Part shown: positions 9,050-19,251 of the stretch, piece by piece
Position numbering within the stretch: the stretch's first letter is position 1
How the letters are laid out: each line of letters begins with the position of its first letter
Origin: Blastococcus sp. TBT05-19
GTDB lineage: Bacteria > Actinomycetota > Actinomycetes > Mycobacteriales > Geodermatophilaceae
Direction of reading: 5' to 3'
DNA length: 64,000 nucleotides
Assembly: GCF_003319095.1 (NCBI RefSeq)
Contig: NZ_QOHI01000003.1
Coordinates: forward strand, 372,001 to 436,000
Notes under the pieces: model-generated
The model's input: the letters and a program-made list of their open reading frames with translations, nothing else
What the model was told of the DNA's origin: nothing
The model's database searches: none
Made by a program: the position numbers and the translations under genes

Positions 9050-10005
9050 CGGGTGCAGGCGTCGAGGGCGGCCCGGGCGAGGGCCTCGGTCGCCTCGGGG
9101 GAGGACATCATCAGCGGCCGGGGGTGCACGTCCACGCCCGGCACGTCGGCGGCGTCGTCCTCGGCGACCAGCCAGGCGTCCAGCAGCCCGCCGTCGGACC
9201 GCGCGCCGTAGTGCCGGCCCACGCCCTCGGCGCTCACCTCGATGCCCATGGCGGGCAGGCACCGGTCGGCCATGCCGCGCACCACCGCGCCGCCGACGAC
9301 GGGGGAGACGCCCGCGATCCGGGCCGGTGAGGCGACCAGCGCCTCGCGCAGGCCGGGCACGCCGAGCACGGTGCCGATCGAGACGACGGGGTTCGACGGC
9401 GCCAGCAGGACCGCGTCGGCCGCCGCGAACGCCTCGACGACGCCGGGGGCGGGACGCGCCGCGTCCACGCCCACCTGGACGAACGCCGCCGGGTCGAGGG
9501 CGGCGCGGTGGCGCACCCACCACTCCTGGAAGTGGATCGCCTGCGGCCGGCCGCTGTCGGGATCGGTGACCACGACGTGGGTCTCCACCCGCTGGTCGCT
9601 CATCGGCAGCACGGTCACGCCGGGCTGCCAGCGGGCGCACAGGGCGGCGGTGACCGCGGAGAGCGGGTAGCCGGCGTCCAGCATGCGGGTGCGCACGAGG
9701 TGCGTGGCCAGGTCGCGGTCGCCCAGGCCGAACCACGTGGGATCGGCGTCGTAGGCGGCCAGCTCCTCCTTGACCGTCCAGCTCTCCCCGGCCCGGCCCC
9801 AGCCGCGCTCCTCGTCGATGCCGCCGCCGAGGGTGTACATGACCGTGTCGAGGTCCGGGCAGATGCGCAGGCCGTGCATCGTCACGTCGTCGCCGGTGTT
9901 CACCACGGCGGTGATCTCCGCCTCAGGAGCCGCCGCGCGGACACCTCGGAGGAAACGAGCCCCTCCGGTCCCACCGGCCAGCACGACGATCTGCACGAAA
10001 CGCAT
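9046..10005 (-). CDS. fbiA: F420 precursor transferase (CofD/FbiA)
   Basis: Transfers the phospho-lactate or phosphoenolpyruvate group of an activated guanylyl precursor to Fo, giving (dehydro-)F420-0. 319 residues, the family length. Signatures: VVLAGGTGGARFLRG at the N-terminus, VNTGDDVTMHGLRICPDLDT, and VLLAPSNPVVSIGTVL. ATG 10005 gives a tight N-terminus. The gene is first in the fbiA-fbiB-rfbA run and is divergent from whiB2 across 232 bp, as in mycobacteria. A PPOX-type protein (35197-35589) in this window belongs to a superfamily that includes F420-using enzymes. Confidence 0.95.
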   Translation of the reverse strand: MRFVQIVVLAGGTGGARFLRGVRAAAPEAEITAVVNTGDDVTMHGLRICPDLDTVMYTLGGGIDEERGWGRAGESWTVKEELAAYDADPTWFGLGDRDLATHLVRTRMLDAGYPLSAVTAALCARWQPGVTVLPMSDQRVETHVVVTDPDSGRPQAIHFQEWWVRHRAALDPAAFVQVGVDAARPAPGVVEAFAAADAVLLAPSNPVVSIGTVLGVPGLREALVASPARIAGVSPVVGGAVVRGMADRCLPAMGIEVSAEGVGRHYGARSDGGLLDAWLVAEDDAADVPGVDVHPRPLMMSSPEATEALARAALDACTR

Positions 10006-10041
10006 GGTGCCTGATGAGCACTTGTCGACTGTTCGCCGGGC

Positions 10042-10164
10042 GTGTCGAGGGGTGCCACGAGATGTGACGAACGGGGTGGGGCTGGTGGGGCTGGTGTGGC
10101 GTGTCGCTTACACCGGGCAAAGTTGACGACCGGGCAACGACACGCGTGTAATTCCGGCGGTGTC
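10042..10164. promoter_or_regulatory. Putative WhiA-type sites (GACAC/GTGTC) between fbiA and whiB2
   Basis: The pentamer GACAC or its complement GTGTC occurs at 10042-10046, 10101-10105, 10139-10143 and 10160-10164. The third lies in the 10-bp palindrome ACACGCGTGT (10140-10149). GACAC is the core recognised by WhiA in Streptomyces, and WhiA works with WhiB. A G-rich stretch (10073-10099) lies between the sites. Regulation by WhiA is inference. Confidence 0.35.
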
Positions 10165-10237
10165 AACGAGTGCTGAACGGCCCGGGAACGTCCTGCCGGC
10201 CGAGCACCGGGACGAGAGCGAGAGGGGACGCACCGTC

Positions 10238-10612
10238 ATGGCAGAGGTGTCGTGGTTGAGCGATTACGTGAACGGGACCGAGCGGTCGGCCGACCGTCTG
10301 GGGGCCACCGCGGCCGTCCAGGGGATGCAGGCCGTGGGACAGGGCACGGGTCAGCCTTTCGTGGGGTTCCTGGGCTTCGGTCTCGAGGCCGACGCGCAGT
10401 CCTGGCAGGAGCAGGCGCTGTGCGCCGAGACCGACCCGGAGGCGTTCTTCCCCGAGAAGGGCGGCTCGACCCGCGAGGCCAAGAAGATCTGCACCGGCTG
10501 CGAGGTCAAGGCCCAGTGCCTCGAGTACGCGCTGTCCAACGACGAGCGCTTCGGCATCTGGGGCGGGCTGTCCGAGCGTGAGCGCCGCCGGCTCCGCCGC
10601 CGCGCGATCTGA
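10238..10612 (+). CDS. whiB2: WhiB-family iron-sulfur regulator, WhiB2/WhmD type
   Basis: Small [4Fe-4S] regulator of the WhiB2 (Streptomyces WhiB) subfamily, linked to septation and sporulation control. 124 residues. Four Cys ligands are visible in ALCAETDPEAFFPEKGG, KKICTGCEVKAQCLEY, followed by the FGIWGGLSERERRRLRR turn and basic tail. The high similarity to the WhiB2 signature sets it apart from WhiB1 or WhiB7. I chose ATG 10238 because GAGAGGGGA precedes it; an in-frame upstream GTG at 10160 would add a low-complexity extension. The long intergenic region upstream holds several WhiA-like pentamers. Confidence 0.95.
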   Translation: MAEVSWLSDYVNGTERSADRLGATAAVQGMQAVGQGTGQPFVGFLGFGLEADAQSWQEQALCAETDPEAFFPEKGGSTREAKKICTGCEVKAQCLEYALSNDERFGIWGGLSERERRRLRRRAI

Positions 10613-10615
10613 TTC

Positions 10616-10675
10616 AAGGACCCCTCGCCCCCCACCGCTCGCAGGCTCGCGGCGGGGCCCTGCGAGGGGCCGTTC
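10616..10675. repeat. Dispersed palindromic repeat, copy A
   Basis: Starts AAGGACCCCTCGC, has the core CACCGCTCGCAGGCTCGCGG and ends GCGAGGGGCCGTTCC. The outer arms CCCCTCGC and GCGAGGGG pair perfectly, and the inner arms pair with one mismatch. It is almost identical to the copy at 61996-62055 and related to copies at 28591-28655 and 35134-35196. It sits 4 bp after the whiB2 stop, so it probably acts as a terminator. Confidence 0.75.
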
Positions 10676-10734
10676 CATCCGCTTGCCGCAGCCGCCGACG
10701 TCCCCTCGTCGGCGGCTGTGGTTGTGTTCGGGGC

Positions 10735-11562
10735 ATGCCCGACCGCACCGCCCGCGTGGTCAGCGGGCGCGCCCGGGTGGTCCGCGAGGTCCGGGCCGCC
10801 GGCCCGCTGATGGCCCGGCTCGCCGCCCCGCCCACCGCCCGCGGACCGTGGCTCACCGCGGTCCTCAACCAGGGCGCCGCGCACCGCTGGTCCGGCCGGC
10901 CCGTCGCCGTCGTCGTCGACGGCGCGCCGCACGACCCGCCGCGGGCGGCGGGCTTCCTGCTCGTGCGGCGCCGCGGCCCGCTCGCCGTCGTCGAACTGCT
11001 GGGCGGGTCCACCCGACCGCTGCCGGGCGGCCGGCCCACCGCCCGCCTGCTCGCCCGGGACGACGACGCCGCCGAGCTCCTCGCCGCCGGCATCGTGGAG
11101 CTGCTCGCCTCGCTGCGCGGGCCGGTCACCCTCCGCCTGTCCGGTCTCCCGCTGGGGGACCCGACGATCCGCGCTCTCGGATCCCGGCTGCCCACGGCCG
11201 AGATGGCCAACGTGCGCAGCACCCGCCTGGTCGACGACCTGGACGCCGCCGGCCGGGTCGAGCGCTCCCGCGACCCCCGCGTGGTCGAACGGCTGCTACC
11301 CCGGTTCCTGGACGCCGAGCCCGACCGCCGGTCGCGGGACTTCCTGCGCGCCACCGCCCGGCTGCACGCCGCACTGGGTCAGCTGGAGGTCGCGGTCCTC
11401 GACGCCGACCGGGGCGCGCTGCTGACGCTGGTCGACGGGACCGACCGCTGGCCCTGGCTGGGAATCGGCGCCGACCTGGGCGCGGAGATGGGCGCACCGC
11501 TGGTGGGGCTGACCGTCGCGCCCCGTGCGTGGCCGGGCCTGCCGTGGATCAGCCCGCGCTGA
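10735..11562 (+). CDS. Conserved actinobacterial protein of unknown function
   Basis: 275 residues, soluble, Arg/Ala/Leu-rich, with no signal or membrane segment. MPDRTARVVSGRARVV starts it; AGFLLVRRRGPLAVVELLGG and GPVTLRLSGLPLGDP look like beta strands; the C-terminus is PLVGLTVAPRAWPGLPWISP. I do not recognise a catalytic motif. It lies after whiB2 and its repeat. Its last 14 bp overlap the convergent membrane-protein gene, so the two transcripts must interfere or be balanced. Confidence 0.6.
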   Translation: MPDRTARVVSGRARVVREVRAAGPLMARLAAPPTARGPWLTAVLNQGAAHRWSGRPVAVVVDGAPHDPPRAAGFLLVRRRGPLAVVELLGGSTRPLPGGRPTARLLARDDDAAELLAAGIVELLASLRGPVTLRLSGLPLGDPTIRALGSRLPTAEMANVRSTRLVDDLDAAGRVERSRDPRVVERLLPRFLDAEPDRRSRDFLRATARLHAALGQLEVAVLDADRGALLTLVDGTDRWPWLGIGADLGAEMGAPLVGLTVAPRAWPGLPWISPR

Positions 11563-12418
11563 GCTCGCCGCTCACCGGCGCGGTGCCGGTGCCGATCCGC
11601 ACCTGGCCGCTGGCCTCGCCGTCGACGTCGGTGAGCGCCAGCTCCACGTCGTAGACCCGCCCGGTCGGCTCGGGCGCCGTGCCGGCCGGGCGCAGCTCGG
11701 TCGCGGCCGGACCCCGGACCAGGAGCCGGTCCCCGTCGCGCTCGACGACCAGCTCCGGCGACGTCAGCTCCGCGTGCTCCACGAGCGAGGGCACGCAGCC
11801 GGCCGCTCCCGGGTCCTCGGGCGGCGCCGCGGCGAGGCAGTTCCAGGTGGGCAGCCGCAGCTCCAGCCGCCCCGTGCCGCCGTCGGTCGCGAGCCGCAGC
11901 TCGGGATAGGTCACCGTGATGCCGACCGCCCGCTGCTCGAGCACCAGTCCACCGCCGGTGAGCCGGCCCTCGGTGCCACCGGCCGGAGGCGTGGGCGCCG
12001 GTTCGGACGCGGACGGGCGGGCGGCGGTGTCGCGGTCCGGCGCGCGGCTGCCCACCGCCACCGCGGCGGCGAGCCCGACCAGGACCAGGGCGGCGAGCGC
12101 CAGCACCGCCAGCGGCCGGAGCCCGCGCTCGTCCGCCGTCCGCGCCGGTCCGGGCGCAGGCGGGGGAGGTGGCGGCGCGAGCGCCGCCCAGCTCCCGGTC
12201 GCCGGTTCCGCGGGCCGGGTGCCCGGAGGGTGCTCCAGGAAGTCGGCCAGGTCGTCCACCCGCGGCCCGGCAGGGGTGTCGGCCGGCGGGGGAGGGGGGC
12301 GACGGCGGGCGGCGAGCACCGCCGCGACGACGGCGGCCGCCAGCAGCACGCCCAGCACCGTGCCGAGCACGAGCCAGGCGGCGCTGCCGGCGATCGGGAC
12401 GTCCATCGCGGTCAGCAT
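11549..12418 (-). CDS. Membrane-anchored protein with two transmembrane segments
   Basis: 289 residues, unknown function. A first hydrophobic segment (WLVLGTVLGVLLAAAVVAAV) is followed by a Pro/Ala-rich stretch with a run of prolines near residue 80, then a second segment (LAVLALAALVLVGLAAAVAV) and an outside-facing domain of about 150 residues. Two Cys (PTWNCLAA and GAAGCVP) could form a disulfide there. The end is VYDVELALTDVDGEASGQVR. ATG 12418 is used; ATG 12406 is also possible. It lies downstream of the metallopeptidase-family gene on the same strand, 28 bp away. Confidence 0.6.
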   Translation of the reverse strand: MLTAMDVPIAGSAAWLVLGTVLGVLLAAAVVAAVLAARRRPPPPPADTPAGPRVDDLADFLEHPPGTRPAEPATGSWAALAPPPPPPAPGPARTADERGLRPLAVLALAALVLVGLAAAVAVGSRAPDRDTAARPSASEPAPTPPAGGTEGRLTGGGLVLEQRAVGITVTYPELRLATDGGTGRLELRLPTWNCLAAAPPEDPGAAGCVPSLVEHAELTSPELVVERDGDRLLVRGPAATELRPAGTAPEPTGRVYDVELALTDVDGEASGQVRIGTGTAPVSGELSAG

Positions 12419-12445
12419 CTCAGCCCGCCCGCGCGCACCTCCCGG

Positions 12446-12913
12446 TCAGCCGGTGGGGTCGATCTCCTCGGGGTCGCGGCCCAGCAGCGTGGCGATCTGG
12501 TCGACGACGACGTCTCGGACCAGATCGGCGAGGTCCTCGCGGTCGTTGGCCCGCAGCTCCAGCGGCCGCCGGTAGACGACGACGCGCGGCGGCAGCTCCT
12601 GGCCCTGCTCCCGCCGGGCGGGCAGCACCCGCGCGAGCGGCACGCCGCCGTCGTCGAGCACGTCGCTGTCGAGGACGACCTCGTCGGGGTCGGTGTGCTC
12701 CACCCACGGCACGTCCTCGACGGCGAACTCCACCCCGGCCAGCTCGCGCTCCCAGCGGCGCTCCAGGTCCTCGACCGCGTCGAGCACGAGGTCGTCGAAC
12801 GCCTCGCCGCGGCTGCGCGCCAGCGGCACCTCGTCCGGCACCAGGCGTCCGCGCAGGCCGCGGCCGTGCCGGTCGCGGCGGGAGCGGGCGGGACGACGCC
12901 GGGAGGAGCTCAT
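12446..12913 (-). CDS. Metallopeptidase-family (zincin-like) protein lacking the HExxH motif
   Basis: 155 residues. A basic N-terminus (MSSSRRRPARSRRDRHGRG) precedes FDDLVLDAVEDLERRWEREL and DVVVDQIATLLGRDPEEID. The layout matches the small zincin-like family (PF06262 type) seen beside WhiB2 in actinobacteria. The family's HExxH would sit at VDQIATLL, but both His and the Glu are absent. Peptidase activity is therefore unlikely, and a structural or binding role is more plausible. ATG 12913 avoids an Arg-rich extension. The gene is divergent from the DUF3499 gene across 220 bp. Confidence 0.7.
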   Translation of the reverse strand: MSSSRRRPARSRRDRHGRGLRGRLVPDEVPLARSRGEAFDDLVLDAVEDLERRWERELAGVEFAVEDVPWVEHTDPDEVVLDSDVLDDGGVPLARVLPARREQGQELPPRVVVYRRPLELRANDREDLADLVRDVVVDQIATLLGRDPEEIDPTG

Positions 12914-13133
12914 GACGGCCCGAAGCGTACGGCGAGGGGCGACACGCCGGGCCCCGGAACGAGTTCGGCGACGATTTCCCCGGTCGCGCCGCGGAGGGCC
13001 GCAACCCGCGCCCGACCGGTGACGATGCCCACGGGACCATCGTGCAGGATGGTGCGCGGCGGTCCGAATACCGGTGCGCCTGCTGTCGCACACCGCGCAG
13101 CGGGATTACTGTGCCTGTCGTGAGGAACCGGTG

Positions 13134-13484
13134 GTGAGGCAGTCACGTCGCTGCTCGCGCAGCGGCTGCGCGCAACCGGCAGCGGCGACCCTGACCTACG
13201 TCTACGCGGAGTCGACCGCTGTCGTGGGCCCGCTCGCGACGTTCTCGGAGCCGCACAGCTACGACCTGTGCGAGTTCCACGCGGAGCGGCTGACCGTGCC
13301 GCGCGGCTGGGAGGTCGTCCGGCACGAGATCGACCTCGACGACGCGGGCCCGACCGGCGACGACCTGCTCGCGCTGGCCGACGCGGTCCGCGAGGCAGCC
13401 CGTCCGGAGCCCCCGCGCGACCCCGCGGACGACGGCAGCGGCATCCGCCGGGGCCACCTGCGGGTCCTGCCCGACCTCCCGTAA
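13134..13484 (+). CDS. DUF3499 family protein
   Basis: 116 residues. The N-terminus RRCSRSGCAQPAAATLTYVY, then STAVVGPLATFSEPHSYDLC and ERLTVPRGWEVVR, is the DUF3499 signature. The Cys pair plus DLCEFH suggests a small zinc-ribbon-like fold; its role is unknown. GTG 13134 has GAGGAA at a good distance; GTG 13131 is an alternative. It is conserved next to the phosphomannomutase gene in mycobacteria (Rv3258c, from memory). The 161 bp to the next gene hold no clear RNA element. Confidence 0.85.
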   Translation: MRQSRRCSRSGCAQPAAATLTYVYAESTAVVGPLATFSEPHSYDLCEFHAERLTVPRGWEVVRHEIDLDDAGPTGDDLLALADAVREAARPEPPRDPADDGSGIRRGHLRVLPDLP

Positions 13485-13645
13485 CGGCTCAGCCCTCGAC
13501 CCGGTCGCGGAGCAGGGCCGTCGAACGGGCCCGAGGTCCACGGTGCCGGCTCCTTCCCGGCAGTGCCGGGGGGATCTCGCCGGCAGAGTCCGGATCCGAC
13601 CGGCACGGTGGGCGCGCGTGGGGGCAGTGAGGTCCTTATAGGCTC

Positions 13646-15028
13646 GTGCGCGTGGCAGACCTGTCCGCGCTGATCAAGGCCTACGACGTGCGCGGCGTCG
13701 TCCCCGACCAGTGGGACGAGTCGGTGGCCCGGGCGATCGGCGCCGCCTTCGCCGAGTTCGTGCGCGCCGACTCCGGTGCCACCACCGTGGTGACCGCCCA
13801 CGACATGCGCGAGTCCTCGATCCCGCTGTCCCGCGCCTTCGCCGAGGGCGTGATCGCCCGCGGCCTCGACGTCGTGGAGGCCGGCCTCGGCTCGACCGAC
13901 CTGCTGTACTTCGCCGCCGGCTCGCTGGACCTCCCGGGCGCGATGTTCACCGCCAGCCACAACCCGGCGCAGTACAACGGCATCAAGATGTGCCGGGCGG
14001 GAGCGGCGCCCATCGGCCAGGACTCGGGGCTGGTCACCATCCGCGAGTGGGCCGAGCGCGACGACTACGAGCGCGTCCCCGACCGGGTCGGCTCGGTGTC
14101 CGCCCGCGACGTGCTCGCCGAGTACGCCGCGCACCTGCGCTCGCTGGTCGACCTGTCGGGGATCCGGCCGCTGAAGGTCGTCGTCGACGCGGGCAACGGC
14201 ATGGGCGGGCACACCGTGCCGGTCGTCCTCGCCGGCCTGCCGCTCGACGTCGTCCCGCTGTACTTCGAGCTCGACGGCTCGTTCCCCAACCACGAGGCCA
14301 ACCCGCTGGACCCGGCGAACCTGGTGGACCTGCAGGCCGCCGTGACCGAGCACGGCGCCGACATCGGCCTGGCCTTCGACGGCGACGCCGACCGGGTCTT
14401 CGTCGTCGACGAGCGCGGCGAGCCGGTCAGCCCGTCGGCGATCACCGCCCTCGTTGCCGTGCGGGAGCTGGCGAAGGGCCGCGGGACGACGATCATCCAC
14501 AACCTGATCACCTCGCGCGGGGTGCCCGAGATCGTCCGCGAGCACGGCGGTCAGCCGGTGCGGACCCGGGTGGGGCACTCGTTCATCAAGGCCGAGATGG
14601 CCCGCACGGACGCGGTGTTCGGCGGCGAGCACTCCGCGCACTACTACTTCCGCGATTTCTGGCGGGCCGACACGGGCATGCTCGCCGCCATGCACGTGCT
14701 CGCCGCGCTGGGGGAGCAGGCCCGCCCGCTGTCGGACCTCACCGCCGCCTACGCGCGCTACGCCGCCTCGGGGGAGATCAACTCCACCGTCGCCGACGCG
14801 CCGGCGCGGGTGGCCGAGGTGCGGGAGATCTTCGAGGCCGAGGGCGCGACCTTCGACGAGCTGGACGGGCTCACCGTCGAGCTCCCCGACGGCGCGTGGT
14901 TCAACCTGCGGGCCAGCAACACCGAGCCGCTGCTGCGGCTGAACGTGGAGGCGCCGGACGTGGCGCGGATGACCGAGCTGCGCGACCGGGTGCTCAGCAC
15001 CGTGCGCACGGAACAGGAGCAGAGATGA
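13646..15028 (+). CDS. manB: Phosphomannomutase/phosphoglucomutase
   Basis: Interconverts hexose 6- and 1-phosphates, supplying mannose-1-phosphate for GDP-mannose. 460 residues, normal for the alpha-D-phosphohexomutase family. The phosphoserine loop is MFTASHNPAQYNGIK, the metal loop is AFDGDADRVF, the sugar-binding loop is GGEHSAHYYF, and the phosphate-binding loop is RASNTEPLLRLNVEA. GTG 13646 or GTG 13652 may start it. The stop overlaps the next start as ATGA. Together with manA downstream it links fructose-6-phosphate to mannose-1-phosphate. Confidence 0.95.
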   Translation: MRVADLSALIKAYDVRGVVPDQWDESVARAIGAAFAEFVRADSGATTVVTAHDMRESSIPLSRAFAEGVIARGLDVVEAGLGSTDLLYFAAGSLDLPGAMFTASHNPAQYNGIKMCRAGAAPIGQDSGLVTIREWAERDDYERVPDRVGSVSARDVLAEYAAHLRSLVDLSGIRPLKVVVDAGNGMGGHTVPVVLAGLPLDVVPLYFELDGSFPNHEANPLDPANLVDLQAAVTEHGADIGLAFDGDADRVFVVDERGEPVSPSAITALVAVRELAKGRGTTIIHNLITSRGVPEIVREHGGQPVRTRVGHSFIKAEMARTDAVFGGEHSAHYYFRDFWRADTGMLAAMHVLAALGEQARPLSDLTAAYARYAASGEINSTVADAPARVAEVREIFEAEGATFDELDGLTVELPDGAWFNLRASNTEPLLRLNVEAPDVARMTELRDRVLSTVRTEQEQR

Positions 15029-15234
15029 CCACCACCCCCGGCGCCGCGGCGAGCGGCCCCCTCGGCCTGGACGCCGACCTGCTCTCGATCCTGGCCTGCC
15101 CCGACACCCACCACACCCCGCTGACCGTCGACGAGGCGGCCGGCGAGCTGGTGTGCGCCACCTGCGGCCGCGGCTTCCCCGTGCGCGACGGCATCCCGGT
15201 GCTCCTGCTCGACGAGGCGCGGCAGCGCGGGTGA
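15025..15234 (+). CDS. Trm112-like small zinc protein
   Basis: 69 residues. LLSILACPDTHHTPLTVDE and ELVCATCGRGFPVRDGIPVL are the Trm112/YcaR signature. Trm112-type proteins chaperone methyltransferases in eukaryotes; the bacterial role is less clear. Only one Cys precedes the CxxC pair (ACPDTHH), so zinc may be held by Cys and His. Translational coupling to manB (ATGA overlap) and the short distance to the SIS-domain gene place it in the mannose operon. Confidence 0.88.
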   Translation: MTTTPGAAASGPLGLDADLLSILACPDTHHTPLTVDEAAGELVCATCGRGFPVRDGIPVLLLDEARQRG

Positions 15235-15247
15235 GGACGGGCTCGCG

Positions 15248-16390
15248 ATGACCTCGCCCGAGATCGCCGAGGAGGTCCTCGACGACCTGGACCTGCTGCG
15301 CGCGCGGGACCCCCGCGGGCTGCTGCCGGCCGTGGCCGGCGCCGGTGCGCAGGTGCGCGAGACGTCCCGGCTGACCGACGAGGCGAACTTCTCCCGGGTC
15401 ACCGACGGCGGGCGCCCGCGCGGCCTGATCATCGTCGCCCGGCGCGAGGGCGCGGTCGCCGCGTCGGTGCTGCGGGCGCTGCTCGGGCCGTCGAGCCCGG
15501 TGACGGTGGACGTCGTCCCGGGACCGGCGCTGCCCGTGTGGGCGGGGCCGAGCGACATCGCGGTGGTGGTCACCCGCACCGGTGAGGGCAGCTACGCCGT
15601 CGGCCCGGCGTACGAGGCCGCCCGCCGCGGGGTCTCCGTGGTGGGCGTCGGCGCCGAGGACGCGCCGCTGCACGCCGCGTGCGCGAGCGCCCGCGCGCCC
15701 TACGTGGCGCTGCCGCGCACCCGCGTGCGGCACACCACGCTGTGGTCGCTGCTGACCCCCATGCTCCGGCTGGCGACCGACCTCGGGCTGCTCGCCGCCG
15801 GGGTGGCCGACCCCGACGAGGTCGCCGCCGCGCTGGACCAGGTGGCCGAGGAGTGCGGTCCGGCCCGCGAGTCGTTCGTCAACCCGGCCAAGACGCTGGC
15901 CCTCGAGCTCCTCGACGCCCTGCCGGTCATCGCCGCCGAGGGCCCGCTGGCCGGTGCCGCGGCGACGCGGATCGCCGATCAGCTGGCCACCCTCGCGGGG
16001 CTCCCGGCGACCGGCTTCCGGCTGCCCGACCAGCGGGTGGCCGCCTGCGCCGTCCTCGGCGGGCCGCTGGCCCCGCACGAGGAGGACGACTTCTTCCGGG
16101 ACCGCGCCGACGATCCCGGCCGGCGGCTGCGGCTCCTCACGATCCGCGACCGCGAGGCCGGCGGGCACGGCGGCGCGGGCGAGCGCGAGCCGCGCTCGGC
16201 GGGAGAGGCGATGCAGCAGGTGCTGCGGACCGCCGCGGCGCACAACGTCCCGGTCAGCGGCCTGGCCGAGCACGGCGACCCCGACCGGTTCCCCCGCCTC
16301 CCGGGGGTGGCCCGCCAGCTGGCCGTCGCCGACTTCACCGCCGTCTACCTGGCGCTGGTGCTCGACACCGAGCGCGCCCTCGGGTCCTGA
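15248..16390 (+). CDS. SIS-domain protein related to phosphoglucose/phosphomannose isomerase
   Basis: 380 residues. The N-terminal half holds a SIS-like fold (RGLIIVARREGAVAASVLRA, SDIAVVVTRTGEGSYAVGPA, RRGVSVVGVGAEDAPL). The C-terminal half ends AVADFTAVYLALVLDTERAL, as in bifunctional PGI/PMI proteins. The equivalent actinobacterial gene (Rv3256c, from memory) sits between manB and manA. It may be an isomerase, but I cannot point to the catalytic residues. It starts 13 bp after the Trm112-like gene. Confidence 0.75.
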   Translation: MTSPEIAEEVLDDLDLLRARDPRGLLPAVAGAGAQVRETSRLTDEANFSRVTDGGRPRGLIIVARREGAVAASVLRALLGPSSPVTVDVVPGPALPVWAGPSDIAVVVTRTGEGSYAVGPAYEAARRGVSVVGVGAEDAPLHAACASARAPYVALPRTRVRHTTLWSLLTPMLRLATDLGLLAAGVADPDEVAAALDQVAEECGPARESFVNPAKTLALELLDALPVIAAEGPLAGAAATRIADQLATLAGLPATGFRLPDQRVAACAVLGGPLAPHEEDDFFRDRADDPGRRLRLLTIRDREAGGHGGAGEREPRSAGEAMQQVLRTAAAHNVPVSGLAEHGDPDRFPRLPGVARQLAVADFTAVYLALVLDTERALGS

Positions 16391-16465
16391 CCGCGCACAG
16401 CGGAGCGGGACGGGCGACCATCACTGCAGCAGCACGGACGTGCTGACCGATCGGAAGGACTTCCC

Positions 16466-17410
16466 GTGGCGGGTGGACTCGTAGCGCTCCTGGACGACGT
16501 GGCGGTGCTGGCGCGAGCCGCCGCCGCGTCGATCGACGACATCGGCGCCGCCGCCGGCCGGGCCAGCATGAAGGCCGCCGGGGTCGTCGTGGACGACACC
16601 GCCGTCACCCCGCAGTACGTGCACGGCCTCAACGCCGACCGCGAGCTGCCGATCATCCGGAAGATCGCGCTGGGCTCGCTGCGCAACAAGCTGCTGATCA
16701 TCCTCCCGGCGATCCTGCTGCTCAGCCAGTTCCTCCCGTGGCTGCTCACCCCGATCCTGATGATCGGTGGCGCCTACCTCTGCTACGAGGGCGCGGAGAA
16801 GATCTGGCACCGGGTCAGCGGGCACGCCGAGGCCCACGCGACGGTCGAGGACGCCCTGCCGGACGAGAAGACCATCATCTCCGGCGCCGTGCGGACCGAC
16901 TTCATCCTGTCCGCCGAGATCATGGTCATCAGCCTCAACGAGGTGGCCAGCGAGGCGTTCGTGTCCCGGGCGCTCATCCTGATCGTGGTCGCCATCGGCA
17001 TCACCGTGCTGGTGTACGGCGTGGTCGGCGTCATCGTGAAGATGGACGACGTCGGGCTGAACCTCGCCCAGCGCTCCGCGAAGGGCGTGGCCGCCTTCGG
17101 CCGCGGCCTCGTGAAGGGCATGCCGAAGCTGCTCAGCGTGCTCACCGTCGTCGGCACCGCCGCGATGCTGTGGGTCGGCGGGCACATCATCCTGCTGGGC
17201 ACCGACGAGCTCGGTTTCCACCCGCTCTACGAGTTCGTGCACCACCTCGAGGAGGCCGCGCACGACGCCACCGGTGCGCTCGGCGGCGTGGTCGGCTGGC
17301 TGGTCAACACCCTGGGCAGCGCGATCCTCGGGCTCGTGGTCGGCGCCCTCGTCGTGGTGGTCGTGAATCTCACGCTCCACCGGAAGAAGAAGGACGCGGC
17401 GGCGCACTGA
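16466..17410 (+). CDS. DUF808 family inner-membrane protein
   Basis: 314 residues. MAGGLVALLDDVAVLARAAA and SIDDIGAAAGRASMKAAGVV are the DUF808 (YedI) signature. Several hydrophobic segments follow: LLIILPAILLLSQFLPWLLT, ALILIVVAIGITVLVYGVVG, LLSVLTVVGTAAMLWVGGHI and a C-terminal one before the basic tail HRKKKD. Function is unknown. GTG 16466 is the start. It is inserted with glpD between the SIS-domain gene and manA. Confidence 0.9.
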   Translation: MAGGLVALLDDVAVLARAAAASIDDIGAAAGRASMKAAGVVVDDTAVTPQYVHGLNADRELPIIRKIALGSLRNKLLIILPAILLLSQFLPWLLTPILMIGGAYLCYEGAEKIWHRVSGHAEAHATVEDALPDEKTIISGAVRTDFILSAEIMVISLNEVASEAFVSRALILIVVAIGITVLVYGVVGVIVKMDDVGLNLAQRSAKGVAAFGRGLVKGMPKLLSVLTVVGTAAMLWVGGHIILLGTDELGFHPLYEFVHHLEEAAHDATGALGGVVGWLVNTLGSAILGLVVGALVVVVVNLTLHRKKKDAAAH

Positions 17411-17431
17411 GCGCTGGGGGACAGTAGGGGC

Positions 17432-19207
<1,776 letters not shown>

Positions 19208-19251
19208 CGGGCGTTCCTGAGCAGGCAGGTCACCCGTAACCTGCGACCACG

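Noticed and set aside
10160-10237. Longer whiB2 start at GTG 10160
   Set aside because: It adds a non-conserved, charged extension and has no ribosome site, while ATG 10238 has one.
13259-16273. Long open frame on the minus strand opposite manB and the SIS-domain gene
   Set aside because: Shadow frame of a very GC-rich region: His/Arg/Gly/Val-rich, with no family motif, opposite well-supported genes.
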